DNA of 64,000 nucleotides, taken from assembly GCA_016185125.1 (NCBI GenBank), contig JACPOC010000026.1, positions 1 through 64,000 on the forward strand, in the 5' to 3' direction. This document shows, piece by piece, positions 1 to 10,713 of the stretch. Under the pieces are notes generated by a model that saw only the letters and a program-made list of their open reading frames with translations, made no database searches and was not told the origin of the DNA. The DNA is from Bacteroidota bacterium. GTDB taxonomy: Bacteria; Bacteroidota; Bacteroidia; B-17B0; Aurantibacillaceae. Within the stretch, counting starts at the first letter, position 1. Each line of letters begins with the position of its first letter. The position numbers and the translations under genes were made by a program.

Positions 1-51
1 AATATCCTTAATTAAACTTTCGGCTGATTTTTTGTTTGAATTTGTTTCCAT
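1..51 (-). CDS. N-terminal start of a CDS running off the left window edge (METNSNKKSAESLIKDI...)
   Basis: ATG (complement) at 49-51 with an open frame to the window edge; too short to identify. Confidence 0.35.
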   Translation of the reverse strand, partial: METNSNKKSAESLIKDI

Positions 52-111
52 TTTCTTTCTGTTTTTACATTAGTTAAACTTAAGAAAATGTCTCTATTCT
101 TTTATCTTAAA

Positions 112-597
112 TCAGTACACTTTGGTTTGAAACGAAACACTGATTATATTATTTACATAAATTTCAGACACCCAATTGTCTGCGTAAAAATCAAGTGATA
201 GACAGTATGCGCTTGCAGTATTAATGGCTAAACCACAGGTAGTGCTTGGCAAATTAAAGGTAAGCTTATAGAATTCATCTACATTTCCAAGACAAGAATG
301 TTCTGCTTGAGAAGGTGAACAAGTATGCGGATATGTTATCCAATTAGCATTAGGGAAAGGAGAGTTAACCCAGCTTCCCGGAGATTGATTACCGCAGCTA
401 ACTGCCGGAACATAAAGACCTAAACTATTAGTTAAAGCGGCAGTCCAATGAAGATCGTTAGAACCCACCGCAATAGTGCCGGTGTTGGTGGCATTGGTAG
501 CGGTATTAAAATCCATTGGGTTTGGAAATTGTGCTTTTACCGTTAAACAGCAAAAGAATAAAACTACTTGTATATATTTTATCCCTTTTATGACCAC
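112..597 (-). CDS. Secreted protein, possibly a truncated N-terminal fragment of a larger surface protein
   Basis: 161-aa ORF with signal peptide (MVIKGIKYIQVVLFFCCLTVKAQ) and Cys-containing module ending abruptly in ...VSFQTKVY*. Confidence 0.6.
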   Translation of the reverse strand: MVIKGIKYIQVVLFFCCLTVKAQFPNPMDFNTATNATNTGTIAVGSNDLHWTAALTNSLGLYVPAVSCGNQSPGSWVNSPFPNANWITYPHTCSPSQAEHSCLGNVDEFYKLTFNLPSTTCGLAINTASAYCLSLDFYADNWVSEIYVNNIISVSFQTKVY

Positions 598-886
598 AGC
601 TTTATTTGAAACATATTGTTAAAACAAATATAATACAATCAATTTCAGAAAATGTAAGGAATTAATCTAAAACGTTTTAGAATGAGTGAAAGAGAGGCTC
701 ATTACTGCCGAAGCAATAAAAAAATCTATTCTATTTTCGCAGCAAACTTCTTCGCTTCCGGAGAAGCGGTAATATTCCCTGAGTATGTATAAGTTCCTAC
801 CTTATTGTTCGATCTGCAGCCAAGTGTTTTATATGGGTCAAAACATTTTTTTTACACACGCAAACCCAAAGCCAGTAAAACAGAGC

Positions 887-3800
887 TTAAAAAAACGCCC
901 GCACTTGGGCACCGCCTAAATGCACCGCCGGCGAGGTGGGGGTTTTTCTTCCATTATAATTAATGCTTATTTGAATGTTATTGCTCAGGTTTCTTTGGTA
1001 ACTCAATTCCCAAGTATAATTTTCCCCTTTACTTAAAGCATTAAGCATTTCATAGGCTACAGGCGTGTTAGGTTTTTCATTGTAATAAATCTGAATGAAG
1101 TCGGCTCTTCCGGTTAAACTCCCTTTTTCGGTTTGATTGAATTTTAATTCCATGGCATAAGTATGGAGCAGAGCCTTCTGAATCCCTCCTTCTATAATAT
1201 TCTGTTTTTGGGTGTATTTATAAATACCGCTTAATCGCAATGTGGTGTTGGGTTGATAGATTAAACGCTGCTCACTCTCATACGATTCTATTAAATAATT
1301 GCGTGAAGAGAAAAGCTGAGATCGGCTGCCTTTTTGTGAAATTAGATTACTGCTGTTAAAGGCCCATGATTTTAAAAAATTTAAACGCCATTTTACCTCG
1401 TGCGATAGTAACGTTTTATGTTCAATGCCATTGGTTAATAATTGCTTTGACTGGTTATTGATGTAAGTATAATCAGCTCCTAACACAGCGGAGGATTGAT
1501 TAAAGAAAACACTTTGCCTTAAATTATTATTGCTGGCTATGAGTAACGTATCATTTACACTTAACAATGGGTTAAAATTATTAATACTTTTTTTATCGGC
1601 TGTTTTATTATCAACACGTACCGCCGATTGCAATATCCACCTATTAGCAAATCTACCGACCGCATTTTTTGTACTACTTATCAAAGCACTTGGGCGGAGG
1701 TTAAATGACACACTCATTTGATTTTGTAATACCTTTATGTAATTATTAGTGGGCGTATAAATACGAATAAACCTAGCTTGATCGCTGAACTGCGCCACTT
1801 CAAATTCATTAACCTCTTTTATGGTATTTCCATTATAATCATTCCAACTGTATTGACCCTGACCCGGTGCAACTTCAAGATAATAAAACTCTTTGCGGTT
1901 CTCTAATCCGTATCCGGTTTCATAAAATATTCCCATTGTAATAAACCCTTTAAAATACCGGGGATTATATTCCAAACGGTTAAGCAAAGTGTTATCCGGT
2001 TTTAAAAAAGTGCCTACCACATTTTTTAATTCTAACTTTCGATAGGTTACCAAAAGTGTAATAGGATTGTTTTTTATAGAGTAGATCGAGGCCTGAACTC
2101 CTGTGTTTTGCGCATAAGTACTGTCTTTTATTTCTGACCCATAGGCGAGTTTATCTCTTCTTTCTTTATAAAATACTTTAATGCGGTTTTTAGAACTGTC
2201 GGCATTAGAAACGCTGGCTTCCCATTCCCAAAATTGATAAGAACGCGGCAACAAATTTTTTACAAAAGCCTGCTTAAAATAATTATTTTCAAATTCATCG
2301 CTATAAGCAATCTTAACTTTATTTATTTTTTTTGAGATAAGGGTTTTATGCCTGTAAAATTCTGTTTGCTGAATATTGGCATTATCATTGCTAATAAGGT
2401 ACGAACCGTTATATAAAGAGGAGAACTCCTTATTTTGATAAGTACCCGATGCGGTATGTTTAAGCCCCTGATAATTGTTCCCTTCACTAAATAAATTAAA
2501 CCCGTAAATGAGAGAAGATGTGGCAGATTTCAATAGGCCTATTTCTGCATTTGCAAGGTGCTGGTCATTTAATTGTACGGTTGTTAGCGGCCGATTCCAG
2601 TCGCGCTCAAACTCAATACTTCTGAAGCGCTCAATTTTTGTAAATTGTTTTTGCAGAAACTCATAATTAACGTTGTATATAAATTTTGTTTCTCTTTTCA
2701 ATGTATCTGTTCTATAAATCTTTTGATTTCTGCTAGATAATTTAAAACCACTTCCTTCGTCATTTCCTTTGTCTGAGGTACTAAACCTGTTTATATCATT
2801 TTTTGTATAAGATCCTTCTACAGAAACGGTATTATTCGCGCTAACAGAATAAGAAATTCCGGTAGTTAGCATTTGATTTTGTTTTGGAGTTACTAAAGGA
2901 ATTACAGGCTCAAAACTTCCTTGAAGGATGCCGCCAATAGGTGCGCGCCATTGATAAACACGTCCGTTGGCAGCGGTATTTATCTGTACATAATTACCTT
3001 TCCCTATTCCTACATTACTGAATTTTAAGCGGTATTTAGCGCTATCTGCATTGGTACTGTATACATACACATTCGGATATAATATTGAATTGATTAAAGT
3101 ATCTGTTTTCCGGTAAAACACATCACTATTATTAAAGGAAGCTTTTTCTACGCCGGAGAAGTAAGCCTTTTCTAAAGTATCTCCTATTCCTATTAAAATA
3201 TTTTTTTGAGGTTGACTAAGCGTTTGTTGTAAGGGTCGGTTTTTATTGTCTTGTTCACTGTAAAAATTAATAAATATTTTTGCTTTTTTTCCTGATACTT
3301 CTTCCCCGAAAAAGAAAAGCGAGCGCGCATAATTGCGTTCAGCATACTGAAACTCGGCAACAATCCGTTTGTCTTTTGTAATGAGTTGACGGGCGGTAAA
3401 CGTTAGTTCGCCACTGTTATAATCTATTATATAATCGTTTTCCTGACCACGTTGCAGCAGTTTACCATCAATATAAATTTTTTCAGTACCACTTAAAACG
3501 ATGATAAATGGTTCATTTTCCGCGCCTCGCAACCTATACGGCCCCTGATTATTTTCAACGCCAAAAAACACTTGTCTTGCAAATTTACCTCTGGAAACGG
3601 CTCCCGAAATCTGTGTTTTAAAGGTAAGCGGTTTTTTCAACGCACTATCAGTGTATAAATTTTCAAGATACGCACCTTGTGCTCGTTTATAAAAATTCAT
3701 GAAATAACTATTGGCCGGTTTAGACAATTGATAATCGCCAACTACCAGTTTGGTATTATAATTATTAAGCTGAATAAATACTTTATCAAATTCCTGTAAT

Positions 3801-4384
3801 TGCGCAGTTGTTCCATCGGCCTGAAATGGAATATTATTGTCGGTTGCAGCCAAAACCATGTCAATTTCAGGAGTTAATTTGCCGCTTACCTGTAAATTTA
3901 AATTGGAGTTAACCACCACATCCTGATTGTTTCCGAAAGTAATTCCACGACTTACATTTCCGTTTTTGGTAAGGGCGTCGTCCTGCAATAAATAATCGCG
4001 ACGAGTGGTATTGGTATAAGTTATTGTATAAGGGTTATTAGCCCTTGAAAGATCAGTATATAAAGAATTTGGGTTTTTTCGAAAAAATTTACGTTCAAAA
4101 TTAAACGGAAAACGCTTATAGGAAACTACTATACTATCGGGTTTTTTGGATGTAAAAATAAGTGAATGGAGTTTATAGTTTATAAATGGGACAGTACTTG
4201 AATCTGATACCGGAAATATTTTAAAAGCCACAGAGCCCGGTACAAGACTCATCGAATCAAGTACCAAAGTATCAGCAATTACCGTAAAAGCTTTTTTTTG
4301 AGCCGGATTAAATATTTGCGCGCTTCCTTTTAAATATATAAAAGAAATCACGATAAGTACTGTTAAACGCTTGAGAATCACCAT
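887..4384 (-). CDS. Large secreted or outer-membrane beta-rich protein of unknown function
   Basis: 1165-aa ORF, signal peptide, many alternating aromatic/polar strands, C-terminal ...GGAQVRAFF. Confidence 0.85.
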   Translation of the reverse strand: MVILKRLTVLIVISFIYLKGSAQIFNPAQKKAFTVIADTLVLDSMSLVPGSVAFKIFPVSDSSTVPFINYKLHSLIFTSKKPDSIVVSYKRFPFNFERKFFRKNPNSLYTDLSRANNPYTITYTNTTRRDYLLQDDALTKNGNVSRGITFGNNQDVVVNSNLNLQVSGKLTPEIDMVLAATDNNIPFQADGTTAQLQEFDKVFIQLNNYNTKLVVGDYQLSKPANSYFMNFYKRAQGAYLENLYTDSALKKPLTFKTQISGAVSRGKFARQVFFGVENNQGPYRLRGAENEPFIIVLSGTEKIYIDGKLLQRGQENDYIIDYNSGELTFTARQLITKDKRIVAEFQYAERNYARSLFFFGEEVSGKKAKIFINFYSEQDNKNRPLQQTLSQPQKNILIGIGDTLEKAYFSGVEKASFNNSDVFYRKTDTLINSILYPNVYVYSTNADSAKYRLKFSNVGIGKGNYVQINTAANGRVYQWRAPIGGILQGSFEPVIPLVTPKQNQMLTTGISYSVSANNTVSVEGSYTKNDINRFSTSDKGNDEGSGFKLSSRNQKIYRTDTLKRETKFIYNVNYEFLQKQFTKIERFRSIEFERDWNRPLTTVQLNDQHLANAEIGLLKSATSSLIYGFNLFSEGNNYQGLKHTASGTYQNKEFSSLYNGSYLISNDNANIQQTEFYRHKTLISKKINKVKIAYSDEFENNYFKQAFVKNLLPRSYQFWEWEASVSNADSSKNRIKVFYKERRDKLAYGSEIKDSTYAQNTGVQASIYSIKNNPITLLVTYRKLELKNVVGTFLKPDNTLLNRLEYNPRYFKGFITMGIFYETGYGLENRKEFYYLEVAPGQGQYSWNDYNGNTIKEVNEFEVAQFSDQARFIRIYTPTNNYIKVLQNQMSVSFNLRPSALISSTKNAVGRFANRWILQSAVRVDNKTADKKSINNFNPLLSVNDTLLIASNNNLRQSVFFNQSSAVLGADYTYINNQSKQLLTNGIEHKTLLSHEVKWRLNFLKSWAFNSSNLISQKGSRSQLFSSRNYLIESYESEQRLIYQPNTTLRLSGIYKYTQKQNIIEGGIQKALLHTYAMELKFNQTEKGSLTGRADFIQIYYNEKPNTPVAYEMLNALSKGENYTWELSYQRNLSNNIQISINYNGRKTPTSPAVHLGGAQVRAFF

Positions 4385-4482
4385 AAATTAACGCATTTAA
4401 AGATAAGAAATTGTGCAGGGAATTACGCAAGATGAAATGGGATTTAAGCGTTTATTTGGTAAATTGCACAAAAATATATTTT

Positions 4483-4764
4483 ATGCGAACCTTCTTGTTT
4501 ATTTCCTTCTTTATTTTTTCATTGTCTGTAATTGCACAGGATCATATTAAACTTTATACCGGGGAGATAATAAAAGGGAGGGTGACTAGGATTGAAGGGG
4601 GTCGTGTTTTTTATAAAAAAATGCATAAATTAAAAGACAAAGATATTTTTATACCCAAAAGCGATGTGATGTATATTAAATATGCCAGCGGAAAAGTGGT
4701 TTCTATGGAAGCCAAAGCAAAAAAGACTGTAAAGAAAAAAGCAGTGGTAAAGAAAAAAAAGTAA
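4483..4764 (+). CDS. Small secreted protein with Lys-rich C-terminal tail
   Basis: ORF 4411-4764; better start at ATG 4483 (MRTFLFISFFIFSLSVIAQ signal peptide); C-terminus KKTVKKKAVVKKKK. Confidence 0.7.
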   Translation: MRTFLFISFFIFSLSVIAQDHIKLYTGEIIKGRVTRIEGGRVFYKKMHKLKDKDIFIPKSDVMYIKYASGKVVSMEAKAKKTVKKKAVVKKKK

Positions 4765-4801
4765 TTGCCAAGTAGAAAAAAGTATTTATTATTTTAAAAT
4801 T

Positions 4802-6487
4802 ATGAATCAGTTAATTGAATGTGTGCCTAATTTCAGCGAGGGTGTTGACCTCAATATTATTAAGCAAATTACAAATGAGATTGAAAGTATTGAAGGTGTA
4901 AAATTATTGAATGTTGATCCTGGGAAAGCAACAAATAGAACCGTAGTAACCTTTGTTGGCACTCCGCAGGTCGTGATTGAAGCTGCCTTTCGTGGTATAA
5001 AAAAAGCCGGTGAATTAATTGATATGAGCAAACATAAAGGCGAACACCCGCGCATGGGTGCCACAGATGTTTGCCCGCTTATTCCTATTGCAGGCATTTC
5101 CATGGAAGATACTGCTAAGTACGCGCAACAACTTGCAAAACGCGTGGGCGAAGAATTAAAAATTCCTGTTTATTTATACGAAGAAGCGCAGACCGATAAA
5201 AAACGTAGTAATCTGTCGGTGATTCGTGCCGGCGAGTACGAAGGCTTTTTTAAAAAAATAAAATTAACGGAATGGAAGCCCGATTTTGGTCCACAGCAAT
5301 TTGATGAAAAGCGCGGCGCTACTGTTATTGGCGCGCGTGATTTTTTAGTGGCTTATAATGTAAACTTGAATACAACATCCACCCGCCGTGCTAACTCGGT
5401 AGCTTTTGATGTTAGAGAAGCAGGAAGAGTATTGCGTGAAGGAAATCCTGTAACCGGAAAAATTATTACTAATGCCGATGGCACTCCTAAATCAATTGCG
5501 GGAACTTTAAAATCTGTAAAAGCTATTGGTTGGTACATTGAAGAATATGGCGTTTGTCAAATCTCGATGAACCTTACCAATATAAATATTACACCTTTAC
5601 ATATTGCCTTTGATGAAGTGTGTAAAAAAGCTAATGAGCGCGGATTACGTGTAACAGGCTCAGAATTGGTGGGATTAGTACCCTTAAAATCTTTATTGGA
5701 CGCAGGAAAATATTTTCTTAAAAAACAACAACGTTCTACCGGCGTTAGTGAAAAAGAGTTGATTAAAATAGCAGTTAAATCAATGGGCTTGGATGAACTT
5801 TCACCGTTTAAAGCGGAAGAACGCGTCATAGAATATCTCTTGAAGAATACATCAGATTCAAAACTGGTTAGCATGAACCTAAGGGCTTTTGCCGATGAAA
5901 CAGCGAGTGAAAGTCCCGCACCGGGCGGAGGCTCAATAGCGGCGTATATTGGAAGCCTTGGCGTTTCTCTTGCAACCATGGTTGCTAACTTAAGTTCTCA
6001 TAAAAAAGGGTGGGATGAACGTTGGGAAGAGTTTAGTGAATGGGCCGAAAAAGGACAAAAAATAAAAGATGAATTACTTCGCTTAGTAGATGCGGATACT
6101 GCCGCGTTTAATAAAATAATGACAGCCTTAGCCTTACCAAAAGCCAATGAAGAGGAAAAGAGAATTCGCATGGATGCAATTCAAAGTGCTACAAAATTTG
6201 CAATAGAAATTCCATTTAAAGTGATGGAAAAAAGTTATGAGAGTTTGGAATTAATAAAAGCAATGGCGGAACACGGCAATCCTAACTCGGTGAGTGATGC
6301 CGGAGTTGGAGCTTTGTGTGTACGTAGTGCGGTAATGGGCGCTTTTATGAATGTGCGTATAAATGCCAACGGCTTTGAGGATAAAGTTTTTGTAAACAAC
6401 ATTATTAACAAGGGAAAAATTATTGAAGGAAAAACAATAGCCGCCGAAGCAGCGATTTTAAAAATTGTAAATGAAAAGATACAATAG
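4802..6487 (+). CDS. ftcD: Bifunctional glutamate formimidoyltransferase / formiminotetrahydrofolate cyclodeaminase
   Basis: 561 aa; N-terminal MNQLIECVPNFSEG and C-terminal cyclodeaminase motif ESPAPGGGSIAAYIGSLG. Confidence 0.95.
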   Translation: MNQLIECVPNFSEGVDLNIIKQITNEIESIEGVKLLNVDPGKATNRTVVTFVGTPQVVIEAAFRGIKKAGELIDMSKHKGEHPRMGATDVCPLIPIAGISMEDTAKYAQQLAKRVGEELKIPVYLYEEAQTDKKRSNLSVIRAGEYEGFFKKIKLTEWKPDFGPQQFDEKRGATVIGARDFLVAYNVNLNTTSTRRANSVAFDVREAGRVLREGNPVTGKIITNADGTPKSIAGTLKSVKAIGWYIEEYGVCQISMNLTNINITPLHIAFDEVCKKANERGLRVTGSELVGLVPLKSLLDAGKYFLKKQQRSTGVSEKELIKIAVKSMGLDELSPFKAEERVIEYLLKNTSDSKLVSMNLRAFADETASESPAPGGGSIAAYIGSLGVSLATMVANLSSHKKGWDERWEEFSEWAEKGQKIKDELLRLVDADTAAFNKIMTALALPKANEEEKRIRMDAIQSATKFAIEIPFKVMEKSYESLELIKAMAEHGNPNSVSDAGVGALCVRSAVMGAFMNVRINANGFEDKVFVNNIINKGKIIEGKTIAAEAAILKIVNEKIQ

Positions 6488-6604
6488 ACTTCTATACTTA
6501 TTCCTTTTGGTTAAACCTCATCTTGTTTAATTTTAGTATGAGAAGCTAAATTTAACTGTCGGAGGTTAAATGTTTAGGCATAGGCATTTGGTATAAACTA
6601 TAAT

Positions 6605-7477
6605 TTAAGCTCTATTTGCTGTATGCGTTAAATGATATTCCACCAAATCATCAATAGGTGAGTGAATTATTTTTCCGGTTCCCATATTATATGAAGCGGC
6701 CACCTGCGTTAAAATATCCCTGAAAATATATCCCACAGAGCCTACGCAATTAAAGGAATGTTTTTCGTAACCCGGGTATCTGCTTACCAAATTCTTGAAA
6801 AAATCATTAAAAGATTCTTTTACAATTTCGCGAATATATGGATGTTGGTTATGCTTATCGGCAAACATGCAAAAGCTTGCTAAAAAACGATTTGGCAAGG
6901 GCTTGTTATATAAGTTGTCAAAAATTTCAGCGTTGGTTAAATGATAGGTTTCATTAAAATTCTGACGAAGATCTGAAGGCAAATACTCACGCATAAAATC
7001 GCGAAGAATTTTTTTACCAATGTAACTTCCGCTTCCTTCATCACCCATTAAATAGCCCAAGGAATCAATGTTTTTTTCAATTTCTTTACCATCGTAAATA
7101 CAGGTGTTTGAACCCGTACCAATAATGGCGGCAAAACCTGTTTGATTACCCAATAAAGCGCGAGCCGCAGCCAGCATATCGTGCCCTACAGAAATTTCGG
7201 AATTTATAAAACAACGCGTTAAAGCGTTACTAACTATTGCCGCATTTGTATTTGTGGAACATCCTGCCCCATAAAAGAAAACCTGTTTTACAACAGCCGG
7301 TTCAAATTCAGGAATCAGTTTTTCTGATAAGGAGTGATAAATGTTTTCGGAATTAATAAAGTAGGGATTGTACCCAATGGTTTTGTAACGCGTATGATTT
7401 TTTTCATCTATTAATACCCAATCTGTCTTGGTTGAACCGCTGTCTGCTATAAGTATCATTTTATTTAAATTAACCAT
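6605..7477 (-). CDS. BadF/BadG/BcrA/BcrD-type ATPase, N-acetylglucosamine-kinase-like
   Basis: 290 aa; ILIADSGSTKTDWVLID, GAGCSTN, IIGTGSNTCIYDG, GDEGSGSYIGK motifs. Confidence 0.9.
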   Translation of the reverse strand: MVNLNKMILIADSGSTKTDWVLIDEKNHTRYKTIGYNPYFINSENIYHSLSEKLIPEFEPAVVKQVFFYGAGCSTNTNAAIVSNALTRCFINSEISVGHDMLAAARALLGNQTGFAAIIGTGSNTCIYDGKEIEKNIDSLGYLMGDEGSGSYIGKKILRDFMREYLPSDLRQNFNETYHLTNAEIFDNLYNKPLPNRFLASFCMFADKHNQHPYIREIVKESFNDFFKNLVSRYPGYEKHSFNCVGSVGYIFRDILTQVAASYNMGTGKIIHSPIDDLVEYHLTHTANRA

Positions 7478-7488
7478 TTATAATTTTT

Positions 7489-8772
7489 TTAAGAAGTAAG
7501 AGCGGGATGTTCGCCAATAGCTTTGCCATCATTAGCCTGTAAGCGAATGGTTTTTGCTTTTGCAATTTTAGGAGCTCTCACTTTTTTTAGTTTTCGTTTT
7601 ACAATGCATTCCAAATCGCTATATACATTCATATAAAACATATAAGCATCGTAAGGAGTTTCAAAGGGACTGAAATATTTATGCACGTCTCCATCGTTCC
7701 AGAATTTAGTACACATGTAATAAAAGTGATCGGAAGTTTGCAAACGTTCCCACACATTGGTTAGTTTAGGATCGTTAATTTCCTTAATATCACTTTCAAT
7801 AGCATAAATACGTTTAAACGATTCGCTTTGCATGGAGTTACTTAACCAAGCCGAAAGATCGCGCTCTGTATCCGCCCACGAACAAAATTCATGCACATCA
7901 TAAGTATCGCGTGTTGGATATGAATCAACCACTTCGGAAGGCGTTTTGAAATCAAAATCAGGGTGCTCCATAATAGCGCCCGGTAAATGATCTAAAAAAT
8001 CAAATATTCCGGTAGATTCCCACTGGTGCTCGCCAAAGGTTTCGTAATCCATAAACAAATTTATTGTTTCTCCGTTTCCGGCAACATCATAAACCCATTT
8101 TTTATATTTATCAACCGTTAGAGGAAATTCTTTCCATCCTCTATCTGAAAATCGAAAAGCAATATCATCTGAAAGACGATGATTTTTTAATAATAATTTT
8201 ATTTTTTTGCCGTTAACCGTATTATATAAATAATTGGGTGTGCGGCCATTTAATAATCTGTCGGCCCCTTCGCAAATAATGCCTTTATACCCCATTCCAT
8301 CAATGTGCGCGGCAAGCTCATTATTAAAAATAAGTTCGGTGTTGCGGAATACTTTTGGAACCTGATTAAAATATTTTTTAATCATGGCAGCATGCTTACT
8401 TACCTGACGTTCAAATTCAGGTTTTGAAAATATAAAACTCAGAGAGTGAGAATATGTTTCGGCTAAAAATTCAACACAACCTGTATTAGCCAGATCAATA
8501 AATGATTGCAAAACATCGGGTCTGTATTTTTCAAATTGTTCTATGGCTGTTCCACTGATAGAATAACTAATCCTAAAATTACCTTTATGCCGGTGAATAA
8601 GATCCAGCATTTTATTATTGGTTTTTATATAGCATTTATCTGCCACCTTATTCATGATCTGCTGATTTTTTGCCTCATCTTCATATTCATGAGAATGTCC
8701 AATATCAAAAAAAGAATAATTTTTTATTCTGAATGGCTGGTGAACCTGAAAGTAAAAGCAAATTGATGGCAT
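7489..8772 (-). CDS. Glycoside hydrolase family 57 (alpha-amylase-like)
   Basis: 427 aa; N-terminal CFYFQVHQPFRI, ETYSHSLSFIFS and MDYETFGEHQWE motifs typical of GH57. Confidence 0.92.
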   Translation of the reverse strand: MPSICFYFQVHQPFRIKNYSFFDIGHSHEYEDEAKNQQIMNKVADKCYIKTNNKMLDLIHRHKGNFRISYSISGTAIEQFEKYRPDVLQSFIDLANTGCVEFLAETYSHSLSFIFSKPEFERQVSKHAAMIKKYFNQVPKVFRNTELIFNNELAAHIDGMGYKGIICEGADRLLNGRTPNYLYNTVNGKKIKLLLKNHRLSDDIAFRFSDRGWKEFPLTVDKYKKWVYDVAGNGETINLFMDYETFGEHQWESTGIFDFLDHLPGAIMEHPDFDFKTPSEVVDSYPTRDTYDVHEFCSWADTERDLSAWLSNSMQSESFKRIYAIESDIKEINDPKLTNVWERLQTSDHFYYMCTKFWNDGDVHKYFSPFETPYDAYMFYMNVYSDLECIVKRKLKKVRAPKIAKAKTIRLQANDGKAIGEHPALTS

Positions 8773-8784
8773 GGTGTTGGGGTT

Positions 8785-10083
8785 TTATATAAATTGTTTT
8801 TCGGCGTAAGCGTTAACTATTTTTCTGGCAGAAATATCCCAGGTAATATCTTTTAAATTTTCTGAGGCATCTTCAATAACTTTATTTCTTAGTGTTTTAT
8901 CGTGTAACAAATTAAGAATATATCCGGCAGCTTTGTTGTCATCCCAAAAATCAAATTTAAGAGCGCCGTTTAAAACTTCGGACACCCCTGATTGTTTTGA
9001 AATAACACACGGCACGCCAAAATGCGCGGCTTCTACTGCCGAAAGGCCAAAAGGCTCCGAAATAGAAGGCATGCAATACACATCGCTTACCGAAAACAGA
9101 TAACGTAATTTTTCCTGATCTAAAAAACCGGTCATGTGAAAACGATTTCCAATACCCGTGTATGAACTTCTTTCTAATACTGATTTAAAATAATCGCCAA
9201 CTCCGGCCATTACAAATCTAACATCCGGATCTTTTTGCAAAACGCGTGCCGCTATCTCAAGAAATTTTTCCGGTCCTTTTTGACGGGTTAAACGGCCCAC
9301 AAATAAAACTGTTTTTTCTTTAAATCGTCTTTTACTTTTAAAGGCATTAACGGGCATGCTTCCATTGTGCACCACTTTCATTTTACCACTATCGATGCCA
9401 TAATGCTGGCTGATAATGTTTGCAGTAAACTGGCTAACCGGCAATAAAAGATCGGCAATTTCCATTCCCTTTTTTTCAAGTTGATACACCCAGCCTCTGT
9501 TGTCGGGGCCGCTGCGATCTACTTCCAAAGAATGAATGTGCATTACCAAAGGCTTACCGGTTTGTTCTTTTATTTTAATGCCCGCCAACATGGTCATCCA
9601 GTCGTGGGCATGAATTACATCAAAATCCATTTTAGAAGCAAGCGAAGCCGTGATATCGGCATACTGCATTACTTTTTGAATAACATCGCCGCCGTATAAA
9701 CTATCTATGTTAAAGGCCTGCAAGCGTTCTCTGTCGGTAGTTCCGTAAGAGGCTGTTGAACTGCCACCGCCTTCTACCGAATAACCTTCAATATTGGTGG
9801 AATAATACGGATTGATATCGGCGCGTACATTATGTATTTTATATGGCAACGAAGCGCCCTCAACCGGATGATGATCGAACGTATTTACATCAATATTATT
9901 GATTCCCACCAAGTTCATATTTTTCATTTTAAACCCGGGGCTGGTTTTTGGAACAACCATTGTAATGTCTGCAATTTCAGACATAGCACTTGAAAGGTCG
10001 TGGCAAGCTACTCCTAATCCTCCATTTATAACGGGCGGAAACTCCCACCCTAACATTAACACTTTTGGAAGACTACTTTTCAT
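8785..10083 (-). CDS. Glycosyltransferase, glycogen-synthase-like
   Basis: 432 aa; WEFPPVINGGLGVACHDLS, HAHDWMTMLAG, LFVGRLTRQKGPE, SISEPFGLSAVEAAHFGVP. Confidence 0.92.
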   Translation of the reverse strand: MKSSLPKVLMLGWEFPPVINGGLGVACHDLSSAMSEIADITMVVPKTSPGFKMKNMNLVGINNIDVNTFDHHPVEGASLPYKIHNVRADINPYYSTNIEGYSVEGGGSSTASYGTTDRERLQAFNIDSLYGGDVIQKVMQYADITASLASKMDFDVIHAHDWMTMLAGIKIKEQTGKPLVMHIHSLEVDRSGPDNRGWVYQLEKKGMEIADLLLPVSQFTANIISQHYGIDSGKMKVVHNGSMPVNAFKSKRRFKEKTVLFVGRLTRQKGPEKFLEIAARVLQKDPDVRFVMAGVGDYFKSVLERSSYTGIGNRFHMTGFLDQEKLRYLFSVSDVYCMPSISEPFGLSAVEAAHFGVPCVISKQSGVSEVLNGALKFDFWDDNKAAGYILNLLHDKTLRNKVIEDASENLKDITWDISARKIVNAYAEKQFI

Positions 10084-10363
10084 ATCAGTAACAATTTTTC
10101 CATTATTAGGGAAAGATTTATTTTAATTTAGAGTAAAACTATTATATAAATAGCCTAAAAGGGGGCATTTTTCGGTGGCTTGGGGTTTTAAATAGCCAAA
10201 ATGAGCAAATTGATAGTTTGAAAATCGAGTATTTTTCAGCTTTTAACTGTTCATAGAAAAGCCCTTAACGTTCGCAACATAATTTTTGAATTTGTTTCCG
10301 CTTTTTTTTTGGCTGATGCGATCGAAAAACCGGGTTGCAAAAATGCTGTATTTGCTTAAATTT

Positions 10364-10399
10364 AAAAAGCCTCATCCTAAAAAAAGGATGAGGCTTTTT
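10364..10399. terminator. Strong bidirectional rho-independent-type terminator
   Basis: AAAAAGCCTCATCC-TAAAAAAA-GGATGAGGCTTTTT, perfect 14-bp stem. Confidence 0.9.
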
Positions 10400-10684
10400 G
10401 TACCGTGTAATTAAATTAGTTAGACTTAATTAATAAGAAACCATAAACATTAACCAAACATATCAACCTGAAAAGACATATTATTTAAAGATTCAATTTT
10501 CGTTAAAACACTAATAAGTATCGGTGAGAAACCGGCTATTAAAAAGGCTGTTTTAACGAATTATTTAAAGGCAAAATCATCGGTGAAATAAAATCTCACC
10601 TATCGCTTAAAGCGATTAATTGTCGGTGAAATTACCAGTAAGAGAAAGAACTTTTTTTACCCTTTTTATCTTGTTTTAAAACTT

Positions 10685-10713
10685 ATAAGCCCTACCCGTT
10701 TGATAGGGCTTAT
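10685..10713. other. Perfect 10-bp stem hairpin downstream of the T9SS glycosidase gene
   Basis: ATAAGCCCTA-cccgtttga-TAGGGCTTAT; no strong U tract. Confidence 0.6.

Noticed and set aside
5557-5979. 140-aa ORF antisense to ftcD
   Set aside because: Lies entirely within a conserved gene on the other strand; no independent support.
6605-10083. GH57 / glycogen-synthase-like / BadF kinase trio as a new system
   Set aside because: Consistent with ordinary alpha-glucan metabolism clusters; nothing in the sequence required a new explanation.
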